DNA of 64,000 bases from Sphingomonas pseudosanguinis. Its GTDB lineage: Bacteria > Pseudomonadota > Alphaproteobacteria > Sphingomonadales > Sphingomonadaceae. Below, piece by piece: positions 18,507 through 27,309 of this stretch. Every line of letters begins with the position of its first letter. Positions within the stretch are counted from its first letter, which is position 1. Made by a program: the position numbers and the translations under genes. Where the stretch lies: contig NZ_JACIDH010000001.1 of assembly GCF_014196255.1 (NCBI RefSeq), positions 248,001 through 312,000 on the forward strand. Reading direction: 5' to 3'. The notes beneath the pieces were generated by a model. It did no database searches and was not told the origin of the DNA. It saw only the letters and a list, made by a program, of their open reading frames with translations.

Positions 18507-18675
18507 TCCGTTCGGTGAGCATCATACGCCATTCTGGACGCGGTACTGAAGGCTTTTGGCACCCATCCGGACCAAATGCCCGTCACGTTACCGGTATCGG
18601 GGCATGGCCTCTCCCTACTTGCCCGTGAGCCGGTGGCTGGGCACAACATCCCCCATCACAAGGGGAATGTCTGTC

Positions 18676-20319
18676 ATGCGCCGTCTGGTCCTATTGTCCC
18701 TCCTTCTGTCCGGCAGCGCGATCGCGCAGGACAGGCCCGCCATTTCGGTCGAGACGCTGAAGACCGTTACGCAAACCCTGTCCTCCGACGCCTATGAGGG
18801 CCGCGCGCCGACTACGCCCGCCGAGGACAAGACGGTCGCCTATATCATCGATCGCTTCCGGAAGGCCGGCCTGAAGCCCGGCAACAAGGGCAGCTGGACC
18901 CAGGACGTGCCGATGGTCGAGATCACCGCCACCGACGTCCGGCCCTTCACCGTTCAGGGCAAGGGCGCAGCAGGGGAATCGCCGATCACGCTCGACTATC
19001 GCACCGATATGGTCGTCGGCACCTATCGCGTGACCCCGCGCATCGACGTGAAGGACAGCGAACTCGTCTTCGTCGGATATGGCATCACCGCGCCCGAAAA
19101 GGGCTGGGACGATTATGCCGGGGTCGATGTGCGCGGCAAGACGGTGGTCATTCTGGTCAACGACCCCGACTGGCAGACCATGGGGCGCGATGGCCCGTTC
19201 GAGGGGCGGGCGATGACCTGGTATGGTCGCTGGCCCTATAAGTTCGAGAACGCGGCGAAGCATGGTGCCGCCGCCGCGCTGATCGTCCACCAGACCGAGC
19301 CGGCCGCCTACCCTTGGGCGGTCGTGCAATCCTCCTGGACCGGGCCGCAGCTCGAACTGGACGAGCCGGGCGACCATGCCGACCAGAGCCAGGTCATAGG
19401 CTGGCTGCAGCAGCCGGTCGCCGAGCGCATCCTGACGGCGGCGGGGCGCGACCTGGCGACGCTGACCAAGGCGGCGCAGACCAAGGGGTTCAGGGCCGTG
19501 CCGCTGGGCCTGACCCTGTCGGGTGGGTTCAACAACACGATCCGGCGGCAGGCGTCGAAGAACGTCATCGGCGTGCTGCCCGGCACCAGCGTGCCGGAGG
19601 ATTATGTTCTCTATTCGGCGCATTGGGACCATCTGGGCCGCTGCGACGCGGTGGACGGCGACGACATCTGCAACGGCGCGCTCGATAATGCGAGCGGGAT
19701 CGCCGGGCTGGTCGCGCTGGCCGAGGCGCAAGCAAAGGCGGGGCCGGCCAAACGCTCGATCGCGTTCCTGGCGGTGACGGCGGAGGAGAGCGGGCTGCTC
19801 GGCTCGGGCTATTATGCGCAGCATCCCGTCTTCCCGCTGGCGCGCACGGTGGGCGGCGTGAACATGGACGTGCTGAACGTGACCGGCCGGTCGAAGGACT
19901 TCGTGTTGGTCGGCAAGGGCAAGTCCGAGATCGAGGATATGGTCGTCCCCTTCGTCAAGGCGCAAGGCCGCTACATCGGCGAGGAGGCCAATCCCGAGCG
20001 GGGCGGCTATTACCGCTCGGACCATTTCTCCTTCGCCAAGCTGGGCGTGCCGATGCTCGACGGCGGATCGGGCGAGGACAAGGTCGTCGGCGGCAAGGCG
20101 GCGGGCAAGGCCGCCAGCGACGATTATGTCGCGCATCGCTATCACAAGCCGGCGGACGAATATGATCCCCGCTGGGATTGGACGGGTGCCTTGGAGGATT
20201 TGACCGTCTATTATCAATTGGGCAGGACGCTGGCCGACCGGCCGGGCCTGTGGCCCAACTGGTATCCCACCGCCGAATTTCGCGGCATTCGAGACAAGAG
20301 CAGGAAGAACGCCCAGTGA
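18676..20319 (+). CDS. Exported M28-family zinc peptidase
   Basis: A 547-residue protein with signal peptide MRRLVLLSLLLSGSAIA, a PA-domain insert (region DVRGKTVVILVND to WTGPQLELD), and a C-terminal M28 di-zinc peptidase domain: YSAHWDHLG, LDNASGIAGLV, TAEESGLLGSGYY and the late YRSDHFSFAKLGVPM. The order is that of secreted aminopeptidases of the M28 family; substrate unknown. ATG 18676 is chosen: AGGGGA lies nine bases upstream and the signal peptide starts there. Its stop overlaps the aguA GTG start, so the two are co-translated. Confidence 0.93.
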   Translation: MRRLVLLSLLLSGSAIAQDRPAISVETLKTVTQTLSSDAYEGRAPTTPAEDKTVAYIIDRFRKAGLKPGNKGSWTQDVPMVEITATDVRPFTVQGKGAAGESPITLDYRTDMVVGTYRVTPRIDVKDSELVFVGYGITAPEKGWDDYAGVDVRGKTVVILVNDPDWQTMGRDGPFEGRAMTWYGRWPYKFENAAKHGAAAALIVHQTEPAAYPWAVVQSSWTGPQLELDEPGDHADQSQVIGWLQQPVAERILTAAGRDLATLTKAAQTKGFRAVPLGLTLSGGFNNTIRRQASKNVIGVLPGTSVPEDYVLYSAHWDHLGRCDAVDGDDICNGALDNASGIAGLVALAEAQAKAGPAKRSIAFLAVTAEESGLLGSGYYAQHPVFPLARTVGGVNMDVLNVTGRSKDFVLVGKGKSEIEDMVVPFVKAQGRYIGEEANPERGGYYRSDHFSFAKLGVPMLDGGSGEDKVVGGKAAGKAASDDYVAHRYHKPADEYDPRWDWTGALEDLTVYYQLGRTLADRPGLWPNWYPTAEFRGIRDKSRKNAQ

Positions 20320-21311
20320 CGACGCCCTCCACCACGTCTTCGAAGACCACGCCTCCGCCCGCCGAATGGGCGCCCCACGCCGCCGTCTGGATCGGTTTCC
20401 CGAGCCATCCCGAGCTGTGGCAGGAGGATCTGGAGCCCGCGCGCGAGGAGGTGCTGGCCTTTGCCCGCGCGGTTCACGCCGATGGCCGGGGCGAGCGCGT
20501 GATCCTGGTCGCCGCCGATGGCGAGGCGGCCGAGGCGGCGCGGACGATGGCCGGCGATGCGGCGGACGTGGTGGTCCAGCCGTTCGGTGACATCTGGCTG
20601 CGTGATACCGGCCCGATCGTCACCGGGGACGGCTCGGCGCGGTTGTTCGAGTTCAACGGCTGGGGCGGCAAATACGACCTGCCCGGCGACGATACGGTGG
20701 GCGCGCGGCTGGCCGAGGATCGTGGGCTATCCGCCACGCCTTGCGGCTGGGTGCTGGAGGGCGGCGCGATCGATGGCGACGGCACCGGGCTGGTGGTGAC
20801 GACCCGCCAGTGCCTGCTCAACCCCAATCGCAACCCCGATCTGGACGAGGCGACGATCACTACTCGGCTGGCCGAGGATCTGGGGCTGACCCGCGTGGTC
20901 TGGCTGGGCGACGGGCTGCTCAACGACCATACCGATGGCCATGTCGACAATCTGGCGCGCTTCGTCGGCCCCAACCGGATCGCGATCCCCGAAGCGGCGG
21001 AGAACGACCCCAATTGGCAGGTCTATGCCGCCGCCCAGCGCGACGCCAAGGCGGCCGGGCTGGAGTTGGTGACGATCCCCTCGCCGGGCCGCGTCCTGCG
21101 CGACGAGGAGATCGTCCCGGCCAGCTATATGAACTTCTATATCGGCAATGCGGCGGTGGTCGTGCCGATTTACGGGAGCGAGAATGACGACGCGGGCGTG
21201 GCGGCGATCCAGGCCATCTTCCCCGACCGTCAAGTCGTCGGCCTGCGCGCCGATGCGATCCTGACCGGCGGCGGCAGCTTCCATTGCATCTCGCAGCAGA
21301 TTCCGGCCTGA
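20316..21311 (+). CDS. aguA: Agmatine deiminase
   Basis: Hydrolyses agmatine to N-carbamoylputrescine and ammonia, part of the arginine-decarboxylase route to putrescine. Motifs of the guanidine-modifying fold: FGDIWLRDTGP, EFNGWGGKY, GGAIDGDG, NDHTDGHVDNLARF, and the catalytic cysteine in GGGSFHCISQQ. Length is 331 residues. GTG 20316 is preferred because AGGAAG lies eight bases upstream and GTGA overlaps the stop of the preceding peptidase. aguB lies 750 bp downstream. Confidence 0.94.
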   Translation: MTTPSTTSSKTTPPPAEWAPHAAVWIGFPSHPELWQEDLEPAREEVLAFARAVHADGRGERVILVAADGEAAEAARTMAGDAADVVVQPFGDIWLRDTGPIVTGDGSARLFEFNGWGGKYDLPGDDTVGARLAEDRGLSATPCGWVLEGGAIDGDGTGLVVTTRQCLLNPNRNPDLDEATITTRLAEDLGLTRVVWLGDGLLNDHTDGHVDNLARFVGPNRIAIPEAAENDPNWQVYAAAQRDAKAAGLELVTIPSPGRVLRDEEIVPASYMNFYIGNAAVVVPIYGSENDDAGVAAIQAIFPDRQVVGLRADAILTGGGSFHCISQQIPA

Positions 21312-21332
21312 TCCGAAGCCGATCACCGGCGA

Positions 21333-21366
21333 GGCCCGCGCTTTCTTCGGGAGCGTGGGCCTTTTT
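21333..21366 (+). terminator. Intrinsic terminator after aguA
   Basis: Ten-bp stem GGCCCGCGCT with AGCGTGGGCC (one G-T pair), nine-base loop, then five T at 21362-21366. It starts 22 bases after the aguA stop. Confidence 0.88.
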
Positions 21367-21383
21367 CATGGTCCCTATTTCTC

Positions 21384-21476
21384 CGCTCCGTTCGGGCTGA
21401 GCGAGCCCCAAGGATGGGCTGGTTCGCCAGGGAATCCCATGGCCTTCGACTTCGCTCAGGCGGAACGGAGGTTGGG
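21384..21476. repeat. Inverted REP-like pair, partly degraded
   Basis: Arms CCGCTCCGTTCGGGCTGAGC (from 21384) and GGCCTTCGACTTCGCTCAGG ... CGGAACGGAG (to about 21470). The left arm lacks the inner half of the usual core, so this copy seems to be decaying. Confidence 0.7.
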
Positions 21477-21515
21477 GTGATGGGATAGGGGGCGGCTTGG
21501 TATTTCGCCCCGGGC

Positions 21516-22025
21516 ATGGATGATTTTTACCCCCCGTCAACCGGTCCGGGCGTATCGCGAATGATCAATGTCGGGGATCGGAGTCCTGCGGTGAAGGCCA
21601 CGATCGATCAGCTCAGGACCCAGCAGAATGACATCGCCGGCGCGATGGCGGAGCTGCATGTCCTGTTCGACAAAAGCTATGCCGAGGCCGCTCCGCACCT
21701 CGGCGCGGTGCGCACGCGGGTGGCGCGGGCGATCGCCAAGCATTTGAACACCGAGGACGAGGCGCTGCTGACCCCGCTTCGCGAGCGGCGGTTGATGGGC
21801 GAGCTTCCCGGCTGTGAGACGATCGTCGCCGAGACCCGCGATCTGCGGCTCGCCTATTCGACGCATATCCGGGTCTGGACCGCCGGCGCCGTCGCGGAAC
21901 GCTGGGACGATTATATCGACGCCACCCGCCAGCTGAACGCGCGCATGGCGGTGCTGTGCCAGCAGAAGATGCGCAGTTTCTATCCGGCGGTGCTGCGGCG
22001 GCTATTCCGCGATTCCGGGGGCTGA
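21516..22025 (+). CDS. Helical protein, possibly hemerythrin-like
   Basis: A 169-residue mostly helical protein without signal peptide. Segments such as AVKATIDQLRTQQNDIAGAM, AELHVLFDKSYAEAAPHLGA and the later AYSTHIRVWTAGAVAERWDDY suggest a four-helix bundle. Histidines and acidic residues are spaced somewhat like hemerythrin-type metal sites, but the full motif set cannot be confirmed. The start is uncertain: ATG 21516 or ATG 21561. It sits between the two agmatine-pathway genes on the same strand, about 33 bases before aguB. Confidence 0.6.
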   Translation: MDDFYPPSTGPGVSRMINVGDRSPAVKATIDQLRTQQNDIAGAMAELHVLFDKSYAEAAPHLGAVRTRVARAIAKHLNTEDEALLTPLRERRLMGELPGCETIVAETRDLRLAYSTHIRVWTAGAVAERWDDYIDATRQLNARMAVLCQQKMRSFYPAVLRRLFRDSGG

Positions 22026-22058
22026 CGCGCCGGGTGCGAACCATTAAAGGGCGTGGCC

Positions 22059-22907
22059 ATGACCCAGATCACCGTCGCCGCGCTGCAACTGGCCTTCACC
22101 GCCGATATCGACCGCAACATCGCCGAGGTCTCGCGCCTCGTCCGTGAGGCGGCCGCCCAGGGCGCGCAGGTGATCCTGCCGCCCGAATTGTTCGAGGGCG
22201 AATATTTCTGCCGCGTCGAAGACGAGGGGCTGTTCGCGAACGCCAAGCCCACCGGCGAGCACAAGGCGGTGCGCGCGATGCAGGACCTGGCCGCCGAGCT
22301 GAAGGTCCATATCCCGACCAGCTTCTTCGAGGCGGACGGCCCGCATCATTACAACTCGCTGGCGATGGTCAATCCCGACGGCAAGGTCGCGGGCGTCTAT
22401 CGCAAGAGTCATATCCCGGACGGTCCGGGTTATGAGGAGAAATTCTATTTCCGCCCCGGTAATACCGGGTTCAAGGTGTGGAACGGCCCCGAGACCACGC
22501 TGGGCGTCGGCATCTGCTGGGACCAATGGTATCCCGAGACGGCGCGCGCCATGATGCTGATGGGCGCCGAGATCCTGTTCTATCCCACCGCGATCGGCAG
22601 CGAGCCGCATGACGACAGCCTCGACACCGCGCGGCTGTGGCGTCGCGCCATGGTGGGGCATGCCGTGTCCAACGTCGTGCCGATCGTCGCCGCCAACCGC
22701 GTCGGTTGCGAGCATGGCCAGACCTTCTACGGCACCAGCTTCATCTGCGACGAGCGCGGCGACATCCTGGCCGAGCTGGACCGTGAGGAAGAGGGCGTGA
22801 TCGTCGCCACGCTCGACATCGACCGGGTGAAGCGCCACCGCGCCGCCTTCGGCTTCTTCCGCGATCGCCGGCCCGAGCTGTACGGGCGGCTGGTGCAGGA
22901 CATCTGA
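22059..22907 (+). CDS. aguB: N-carbamoylputrescine amidase
   Basis: Nitrilase-family enzyme that turns N-carbamoylputrescine into putrescine, CO2 and ammonia, completing the agmatine route with aguA. The Glu-Lys-Cys triad is visible: PELFEGEYFC (E), YRKSHIPDGPGY (K), and GVGICWDQWYPE (C). Later HAVSNVVPIVAANRVG is typical. About 282 residues. ATG 22059 is chosen over GTG 22053 because AAAGG lies eight bases before it. Ends at a GC-rich hairpin shared with the convergent UDG gene. Confidence 0.95.
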   Translation: MTQITVAALQLAFTADIDRNIAEVSRLVREAAAQGAQVILPPELFEGEYFCRVEDEGLFANAKPTGEHKAVRAMQDLAAELKVHIPTSFFEADGPHHYNSLAMVNPDGKVAGVYRKSHIPDGPGYEEKFYFRPGNTGFKVWNGPETTLGVGICWDQWYPETARAMMLMGAEILFYPTAIGSEPHDDSLDTARLWRRAMVGHAVSNVVPIVAANRVGCEHGQTFYGTSFICDERGDILAELDREEEGVIVATLDIDRVKRHRAAFGFFRDRRPELYGRLVQDI

Positions 22908-22912
22908 CCGAA

Positions 22913-22935
22913 AGTCCCCCCCTTGCGGGGGAGGA
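22913..22935. terminator. GC-rich hairpin between convergent genes
   Basis: GTCCCCCC-CTTGC-GGGGGAGGAC forms a short stable hairpin between the aguB and UDG stops. No T-run follows on the + strand, so a terminator role is tentative. Confidence 0.5.
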
Positions 22936-22940
22936 CTGGT

Positions 22941-23612
22941 TTACCCTCGTAATTCCACGGCCCGCGCGAACACGGCCTCGAACATCTCGGGCGTCAGTTT
23001 TCCGGTATTCTGGTTGTAGCGCGAGCAGTGATAGCTATCGATCACGACCGGGCTGCTGGGAATGCGATGTTCGGCCAGATGCGCGAATCGCGCCTTGGGC
23101 AGCTTTCCGCCGAGCGCCTTGACCACCGATTGGTGTGCGATGTCGCCTAGTGCGATCACGACCGACAGATTGGGCAAGGCGCGAAGCTCCTGCTCCAGGA
23201 ACCGACGACAGGTCGCGCGTTCCTCGGGCATCGGCTTGTTCTCGGGCGGCAGACATTTGACCGCGTTCAGGATCACCGCGCCCTTCAGCGCCAGGCCGTC
23301 ATCGACCTTGGCGGCGAATTCCCCCTCGGCCAGCCCGAACTTGGCGAGCGTTCCATAAAGCAGCGGCCCCGCGCCATCGCCGGTGAAGGGGCGGCCGGTG
23401 CGGTGCGCGCCGTGCTTGCCGGGAGCCAGGCCGACCACCGCGAGCCAGGCCTGATCATCGCCGAACGGTGGCACCGGGGCGTTCCACCAGCTGGGATATT
23501 CGGCGGCGACCGACTGGCGAACCTCGACCAGGCGGGGGCAGAGCGGGCAGTCGCGCGGCGGCTGGATCGGGGCCAGCGTCGCGGGGATGACGGGAAAGGA
23601 TGCGTCGGACAT
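22941..23612 (-). CDS. Uracil-DNA glycosylase, family 4/5 type
   Basis: Removes uracil, and in family 5 also other deaminated bases, from DNA as the first step of base-excision repair. The family 5 signature is visible: VVGLAPGKHGAHRTGRPFTG and the second motif HCSRYNQNTGKLT. Cysteines suited to a 4Fe-4S cluster appear early (RDCPLCPRL) and in VKCLPPENKP with ATCRRF. 223 residues. The ATG at 23612 is divergent from folK by 22 bases. Confidence 0.92.
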   Translation of the reverse strand: MSDASFPVIPATLAPIQPPRDCPLCPRLVEVRQSVAAEYPSWWNAPVPPFGDDQAWLAVVGLAPGKHGAHRTGRPFTGDGAGPLLYGTLAKFGLAEGEFAAKVDDGLALKGAVILNAVKCLPPENKPMPEERATCRRFLEQELRALPNLSVVIALGDIAHQSVVKALGGKLPKARFAHLAEHRIPSSPVVIDSYHCSRYNQNTGKLTPEMFEAVFARAVELRG

Positions 23613-23634
23613 CGCGCTCGGGTAGTCGGGGGCG

Positions 23635-24111
23635 ATGACGACGACAAGCTATGCCATCGCATTGGGGTCCAACCGTCCGGGGCGGCATGGCGGGCCACGC
23701 GACGAGATTCGCGCGGCGCTGGCGGCGCTGGACGGGGTCTATGCCGTGTCGCCGATCATCACCACCGCGCCCGTCGGGCCGTCGATCCGCGCCTTCGCCA
23801 ATGCCGCCGCGCTGGTGGAGAGCGATTTGACCCCGCCGCAGATGCTGGCGGCGCTCAAGGCGATCGAGCGGCGCTTCGGCCGGCGGCGCGGGCAACGCTG
23901 GGGCGCGCGGGTCATCGACCTGGACATCATCCTGTGGTCGGGCGGGCGGTGGCGCTCGGCGGGGCTGACGGTGCCGCACATCGCCTATGCCGACCGCGCC
24001 TTCGTTCTGCATCCGCTCGCACATATCGCCGCCGACTGGCGCGACCCGCGTGACGGGCGACGGATAGGACATATGCGACAGAGTGTTGACCGGAGGCGTC
24101 CGCGCCCCTAG
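23635..24111 (+). CDS. folK: 2-amino-4-hydroxy-6-hydroxymethyldihydropteridine pyrophosphokinase
   Basis: Transfers pyrophosphate from ATP to 6-hydroxymethyl-dihydropterin in folate synthesis. Landmarks: ALGSNRPGRHGGP, FANAAALVESDLTP, RWGARVIDLDIILW (the diagnostic motif), and PHIAYADRAFVLHPLAHIA. 158 residues. It stands alone, shares an intergenic region with the UDG gene, and ends 20 bases before tRNA-Lys. Confidence 0.95.
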   Translation: MTTTSYAIALGSNRPGRHGGPRDEIRAALAALDGVYAVSPIITTAPVGPSIRAFANAAALVESDLTPPQMLAALKAIERRFGRRRGQRWGARVIDLDIILWSGGRWRSAGLTVPHIAYADRAFVLHPLAHIAADWRDPRDGRRIGHMRQSVDRRRPRP

Positions 24112-24131
24112 GTCGCTTCCACCCCGATGGA

Positions 24132-24207
24132 GGGTCCGTAGCTCAGTCGGTAGAGCAAGCGACTTTTAATCGAGAGGTCCCGGGTTCGAGCCCCGGCGGA
24201 CCCACCA
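24132..24207 (+). tRNA. tRNA-Lys (UUU)
   Basis: A 76-base cloverleaf with acceptor stem GGGTCCG/CGGACCC, D-arm GCTC...GAGC, anticodon loop CTTTTAA (anticodon TTT), T-arm CCGGG TTCGAGC CCCGG, and encoded CCA. The anticodon stem AGCGA/TCGAG has only three Watson-Crick pairs; its outer two pairs would be A-G and G-A. Confidence 0.95.
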
Positions 24208-24326
24208 CGGGGGCGATAGGGTGACGATCCACCCAATCCCGGTGATTTCCGATTGTATCGCGCGAGGACGGTCCCAGCCGCCCGAATGGCTTCGGCCCGT
24301 GGGATGACGAGCCGAAGACCGGTTGG

Positions 24327-24452
24327 TCAGAACAGGTGCTGAACGAGCTTCGATGCGCCAAAGGCGACGCCGCCGACCGCGATCCAGCTTGCCATGGCGC
24401 CAAAGGTCAGGACCATCAGGCGATCGAGCGGGGACATGATGTCGTCGTTCAT
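24327..24452 (-). CDS. 41-residue putative membrane microprotein
   Basis: ATG at 24452 with GAGAGGA ten bases upstream opens a 41-codon frame ending at TGA 24327. The product starts MNDDIMSPLDRLMVL and has one hydrophobic stretch (GAMASWIAVGGVAFGAS), then a short tail ending QHLF. A single-pass inner-membrane microprotein is likely; the ribosome site and clean hydrophobic profile argue that it is real. No family is recognised. Confidence 0.6.
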   Translation of the reverse strand: MNDDIMSPLDRLMVLTFGAMASWIAVGGVAFGASKLVQHLF

Positions 24453-24667
24453 GGTGTTGCCATCCTCTCCCACCGGTCTGTTCGCCGGTGTGAGACAAAA
24501 ATGCGACCAAATGCGGGAACACGCAAACCCGTTTTTCGAATAACGTTGATCGAAATACTGATCGCAAAGCCATGCAGTGGAGCGGTTGAGAGAAAATCTC
24601 GTTCGATCAGCATGATGCTGTGCCGATCCTTGATGTCATGCGCCCGATGGAGGAAAGCCCGACCCCT

Positions 24668-25402
24668 ATGAGCGATCCCCATTCCTTGAAAATGCCATCG
24701 ATTATGCCCGAATCGGCCGAACCCGAAGTTCGACCCTCGGCGATGCCGCCGGCGCTTCGTGGCGCCGTGGCGGGCGCGGTGGCGCTGGCGATCCTGCTGA
24801 TCGCCGGATTGCTGGTCGATCACTGGCCTTTCGACTGGGACCGGGCGATCCTGGTGGGCCTGCGCGAACATGCCCATTCGCGTGCTCTTGCGAAGGCGGC
24901 GGTCGACATCACCGCGCTGGGCAGCGTGCCGGTACTGGTGCTGATGGTCGCAGGCGCGGCGATCCTGTTGCTGGCGCGGGGGCTGTGGCTGACCGCGCTC
25001 GCGGTGGCGGCGGCGGGGATCAGCGGCGGCGCGGTGGTGACCCTGGTCAAGAACGCCGTGTCGCGCGCGCGGCCCGATCTGGTGCCGCATTGGGTGGACG
25101 TGTCCAACGCCAGCTTTCCCAGCGGGCATGCGGCGGGCAGCGCGATGGTCTATCTGACGCTGGCGGCGCTCGCGACCCAGGTCACGCGGCATCACCGCAT
25201 GCGGCAGGCCATCATCCTGCTGGCGCTGCTGCTAGTCGGCGCGATCGGTGTGAGCCGGGTGTATCTGGGCGTGCATTGGCCGTCCGACGTCGCCGCCGGG
25301 TGGAGCTTCGGCACGCTTTGGGCGCTGGGCTGGTGGTGGGCGACCGCGAAGCTGCGCGTGTCTTGGGCCGCCGGTGGATCAGCCGGCCGCGCGCGCCAAT
25401 AG
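24668..25402 (+). CDS. PAP2-superfamily membrane phosphatase
   Basis: A 244-residue integral membrane protein with five or six hydrophobic segments and the full acid-phosphatase triad: KNAVSRARPD, SFPSGHAAG and SRVYLGVHWPSDV. Likely a lipid phosphatase such as undecaprenyl-pyrophosphate or phosphatidylglycerol-phosphate phosphatase, facing the periplasm. ATG 24668 has GGAGGAAA eleven bases upstream; the frame extends further up but without a better start. The 3' end overlaps the convergent lyase gene by 24 bases. Confidence 0.9.
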   Translation: MSDPHSLKMPSIMPESAEPEVRPSAMPPALRGAVAGAVALAILLIAGLLVDHWPFDWDRAILVGLREHAHSRALAKAAVDITALGSVPVLVLMVAGAAILLLARGLWLTALAVAAAGISGGAVVTLVKNAVSRARPDLVPHWVDVSNASFPSGHAAGSAMVYLTLAALATQVTRHHRMRQAIILLALLLVGAIGVSRVYLGVHWPSDVAAGWSFGTLWALGWWWATAKLRVSWAAGGSAGRARQ

Positions 25403-26221
25403 GGTCTGCGCCGCCTTCAGGTGCGGCGCATCGACCATGCGCCCGTCCAACTGAAGCGCGCCGGCCCCGGGATTCGCGGCGAACAGGTCGACGATCGCCT
25501 GCGCGCGCGTCAGTTCGTCGGCGGAAGGGGTGAAGGCGGCGTTGATCACCGGCACCTGCGCGGGGTGGATCGCCATCATGCCGGTAAAGCCGTCGCGCCG
25601 CCCGCGCGCGGCATAGGCGGCAAGCCCGTCCAGATCGCGGAAATCGGGATAGACGGTCTCGATCGCGGCAACCCCGGCGGCATGCGCGCCGAACAGCGTC
25701 AACGACCGGGCGAGCTGATAGGGGGTGGTATAGCCGCCATCCGCCTCGCGCGCGGCCGTCGCACCGATCGCCGCCGGCAGGTCCTCGGCACCCCAGGTCA
25801 GCCCGGCTAGCGGCACGCTGGCGCCCGCATACTCGCCCAGCTTGAAGATGGCGGCCGGCGTCTCGGTCGCGATCGGCAGGACGGGGATATGGGTGAGGCC
25901 GCGCGCCGCCAGCGCGTGCAGGCTGACCAGCCCTTCCGCCTTGGGCAGGACGATGCCGTCGGGGCGCGCGTCGGCGATGGCGGCGAGGTCGTCGGTCGCC
26001 AGCGGACCGTCGATCGGGTTGATGCGGACGAACAGCCGCACCGCCGGGTCACGCGGCGCGGCGAGAAACGCCGCGACCGCCGCCCGCGCGGCCGGTTTGG
26101 CCTCGGGCGCGACCGCATCCTCCAGATCGAGGATCAGCGCGTCCGCGCCCACCCCCATGGCCTTGGCCATCCGGTCGGGCCGGTCACCCGGCACGAAGAG
26201 GAGCGAGCGCAGCCGCATCAC
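25379..26221 (-). CDS. CitE-like CoA-ester lyase (HpcH/HpaI family)
   Basis: A 280-residue TIM-barrel lyase of the CitE/malyl-CoA lyase type. Visible: LRSLLFVPGDRPDRM, DALILDLEDAVAP (metal-binding acids), VLPKAEG, TETPAAIF (second metal Glu), GLTWGAEDL and MMAIHPAQV. Possible substrates include malyl-, citramalyl- or beta-methylmalyl-CoA; sequence alone does not decide. No citrate lyase alpha or gamma subunit genes lie near, so a true citrate lyase is unlikely. It starts three bases after galE and is likely in the same operon. Confidence 0.88.
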   Translation of the reverse strand: MMRLRSLLFVPGDRPDRMAKAMGVGADALILDLEDAVAPEAKPAARAAVAAFLAAPRDPAVRLFVRINPIDGPLATDDLAAIADARPDGIVLPKAEGLVSLHALAARGLTHIPVLPIATETPAAIFKLGEYAGASVPLAGLTWGAEDLPAAIGATAAREADGGYTTPYQLARSLTLFGAHAAGVAAIETVYPDFRDLDGLAAYAARGRRDGFTGMMAIHPAQVPVINAAFTPSADELTRAQAIVDLFAANPGAGALQLDGRMVDAPHLKAAQTLLARAAG

Positions 26222-26224
26222 CCT

Positions 26225-27244
26225 TTAGCGGCCCATCTCGGCCAGCTTGCGCTCCCAGGCGAGCGCATCGCGGACGATACCGTCCAGATCGTCGCGCTCG
26301 GGCCGCCAGGGCAGGGTGGCGAGGATCGCGCTGTTATCGGCGACCAGCTCGGCCGGGTCGCCCGCGCGGCGGCCTTCCATGCGGCGCTGGATGGTGTGGT
26401 TGGTCACCCGGTCGACCGCGTCGAGCACTTCGAGCACCGAGAAGCCGCGACCATAGCCGCAGTTGAGCGTGTGGCTCTCGCCCGGCTGTTCGACCAGCAG
26501 TTCGAGCGCGGCGACATGCGCGGCGGCGAGGTCGGAGACATGGATATAGTCGCGCACGCCCGTTCCGTCGCGGGTGGCGAAGTCGGTGCCATAGACGCCT
26601 ACGCCATCACGCTTGCCGATCGCCGCCTCGACCGCGATCTTGATCAGGTGCGTCGCGCCGACCGTCGACTGACCCGTGCGGCCCTTGGGATCGGCACCCG
26701 CGACGTTGAAATAGCGCAGCGCGCAGTAGTTGATCGGATGCGCGGCGGCGACGTCCTTCAGCATGATCTCGGTCATCAGCTTGGACATGCCGTACGGGTT
26801 GATCGGCGCCTTGGGATCATTCTCCGACACCGGCACCTTTTCGGGCGTGCCATAGGTGGCGGCGGTCGAGGAGAAGATGAAGTGGGGTACGCCCTCGGCC
26901 ACCGCGCTTTCGATCAGCGAACGGCTGGCCGCGGTGTTGTTGCGATAATATTTGAGCGGGTCGCTGACCGACTCGGGCACCACGACCGACCCGGCGAAAT
27001 GCATGATCGCGCGCACCCGGTGTTCGCGGATCGCGGCGCGGACCTTGTCGTCGTCGGCGACGTTCGCCACGACCAGCGAGGCACGCGGATCGACCGCCCA
27101 GTCGAAGCCGGTGACAAGATTGTCGAGCACGACGACCTCATAGCCCGCGTCCAGCAGCGCCAGCACGGCATGGCTGCCGATATAGCCGGCCCCGCCGGTC
27201 ACCATCACCTTGCCGTCGATCGCCGCCATCATCTTTTGTCCCAA
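26225..27244 (-). CDS. galE: UDP-glucose 4-epimerase
   Basis: Short-chain dehydrogenase-type epimerase interconverting UDP-glucose and UDP-galactose. N-terminal NAD site TGGAGYIGSH, then FAGSVVVPES, the catalytic YGMSKLMTE (YxxxK) with FSSTAATYG, and GTGVRDYIHVSDLA near the C-terminus. 339 residues from the upstream ATG; ATG at 27232 or 27229 (just before the AAIDGKV segment) is also possible. Co-transcribed with the CitE-like lyase; divergent from msrA. Confidence 0.94.
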   Translation of the reverse strand: MGQKMMAAIDGKVMVTGGAGYIGSHAVLALLDAGYEVVVLDNLVTGFDWAVDPRASLVVANVADDDKVRAAIREHRVRAIMHFAGSVVVPESVSDPLKYYRNNTAASRSLIESAVAEGVPHFIFSSTAATYGTPEKVPVSENDPKAPINPYGMSKLMTEIMLKDVAAAHPINYCALRYFNVAGADPKGRTGQSTVGATHLIKIAVEAAIGKRDGVGVYGTDFATRDGTGVRDYIHVSDLAAAHVAALELLVEQPGESHTLNCGYGRGFSVLEVLDAVDRVTNHTIQRRMEGRRAGDPAELVADNSAILATLPWRPERDDLDGIVRDALAWERKLAEMGR

Positions 27245-27309
27245 GTCGTTGGATTGCCGTCGCCTAGCCGCTTCCTATCTAGGCAGACAAGACGACAAGG
27301 AGATTCCGA

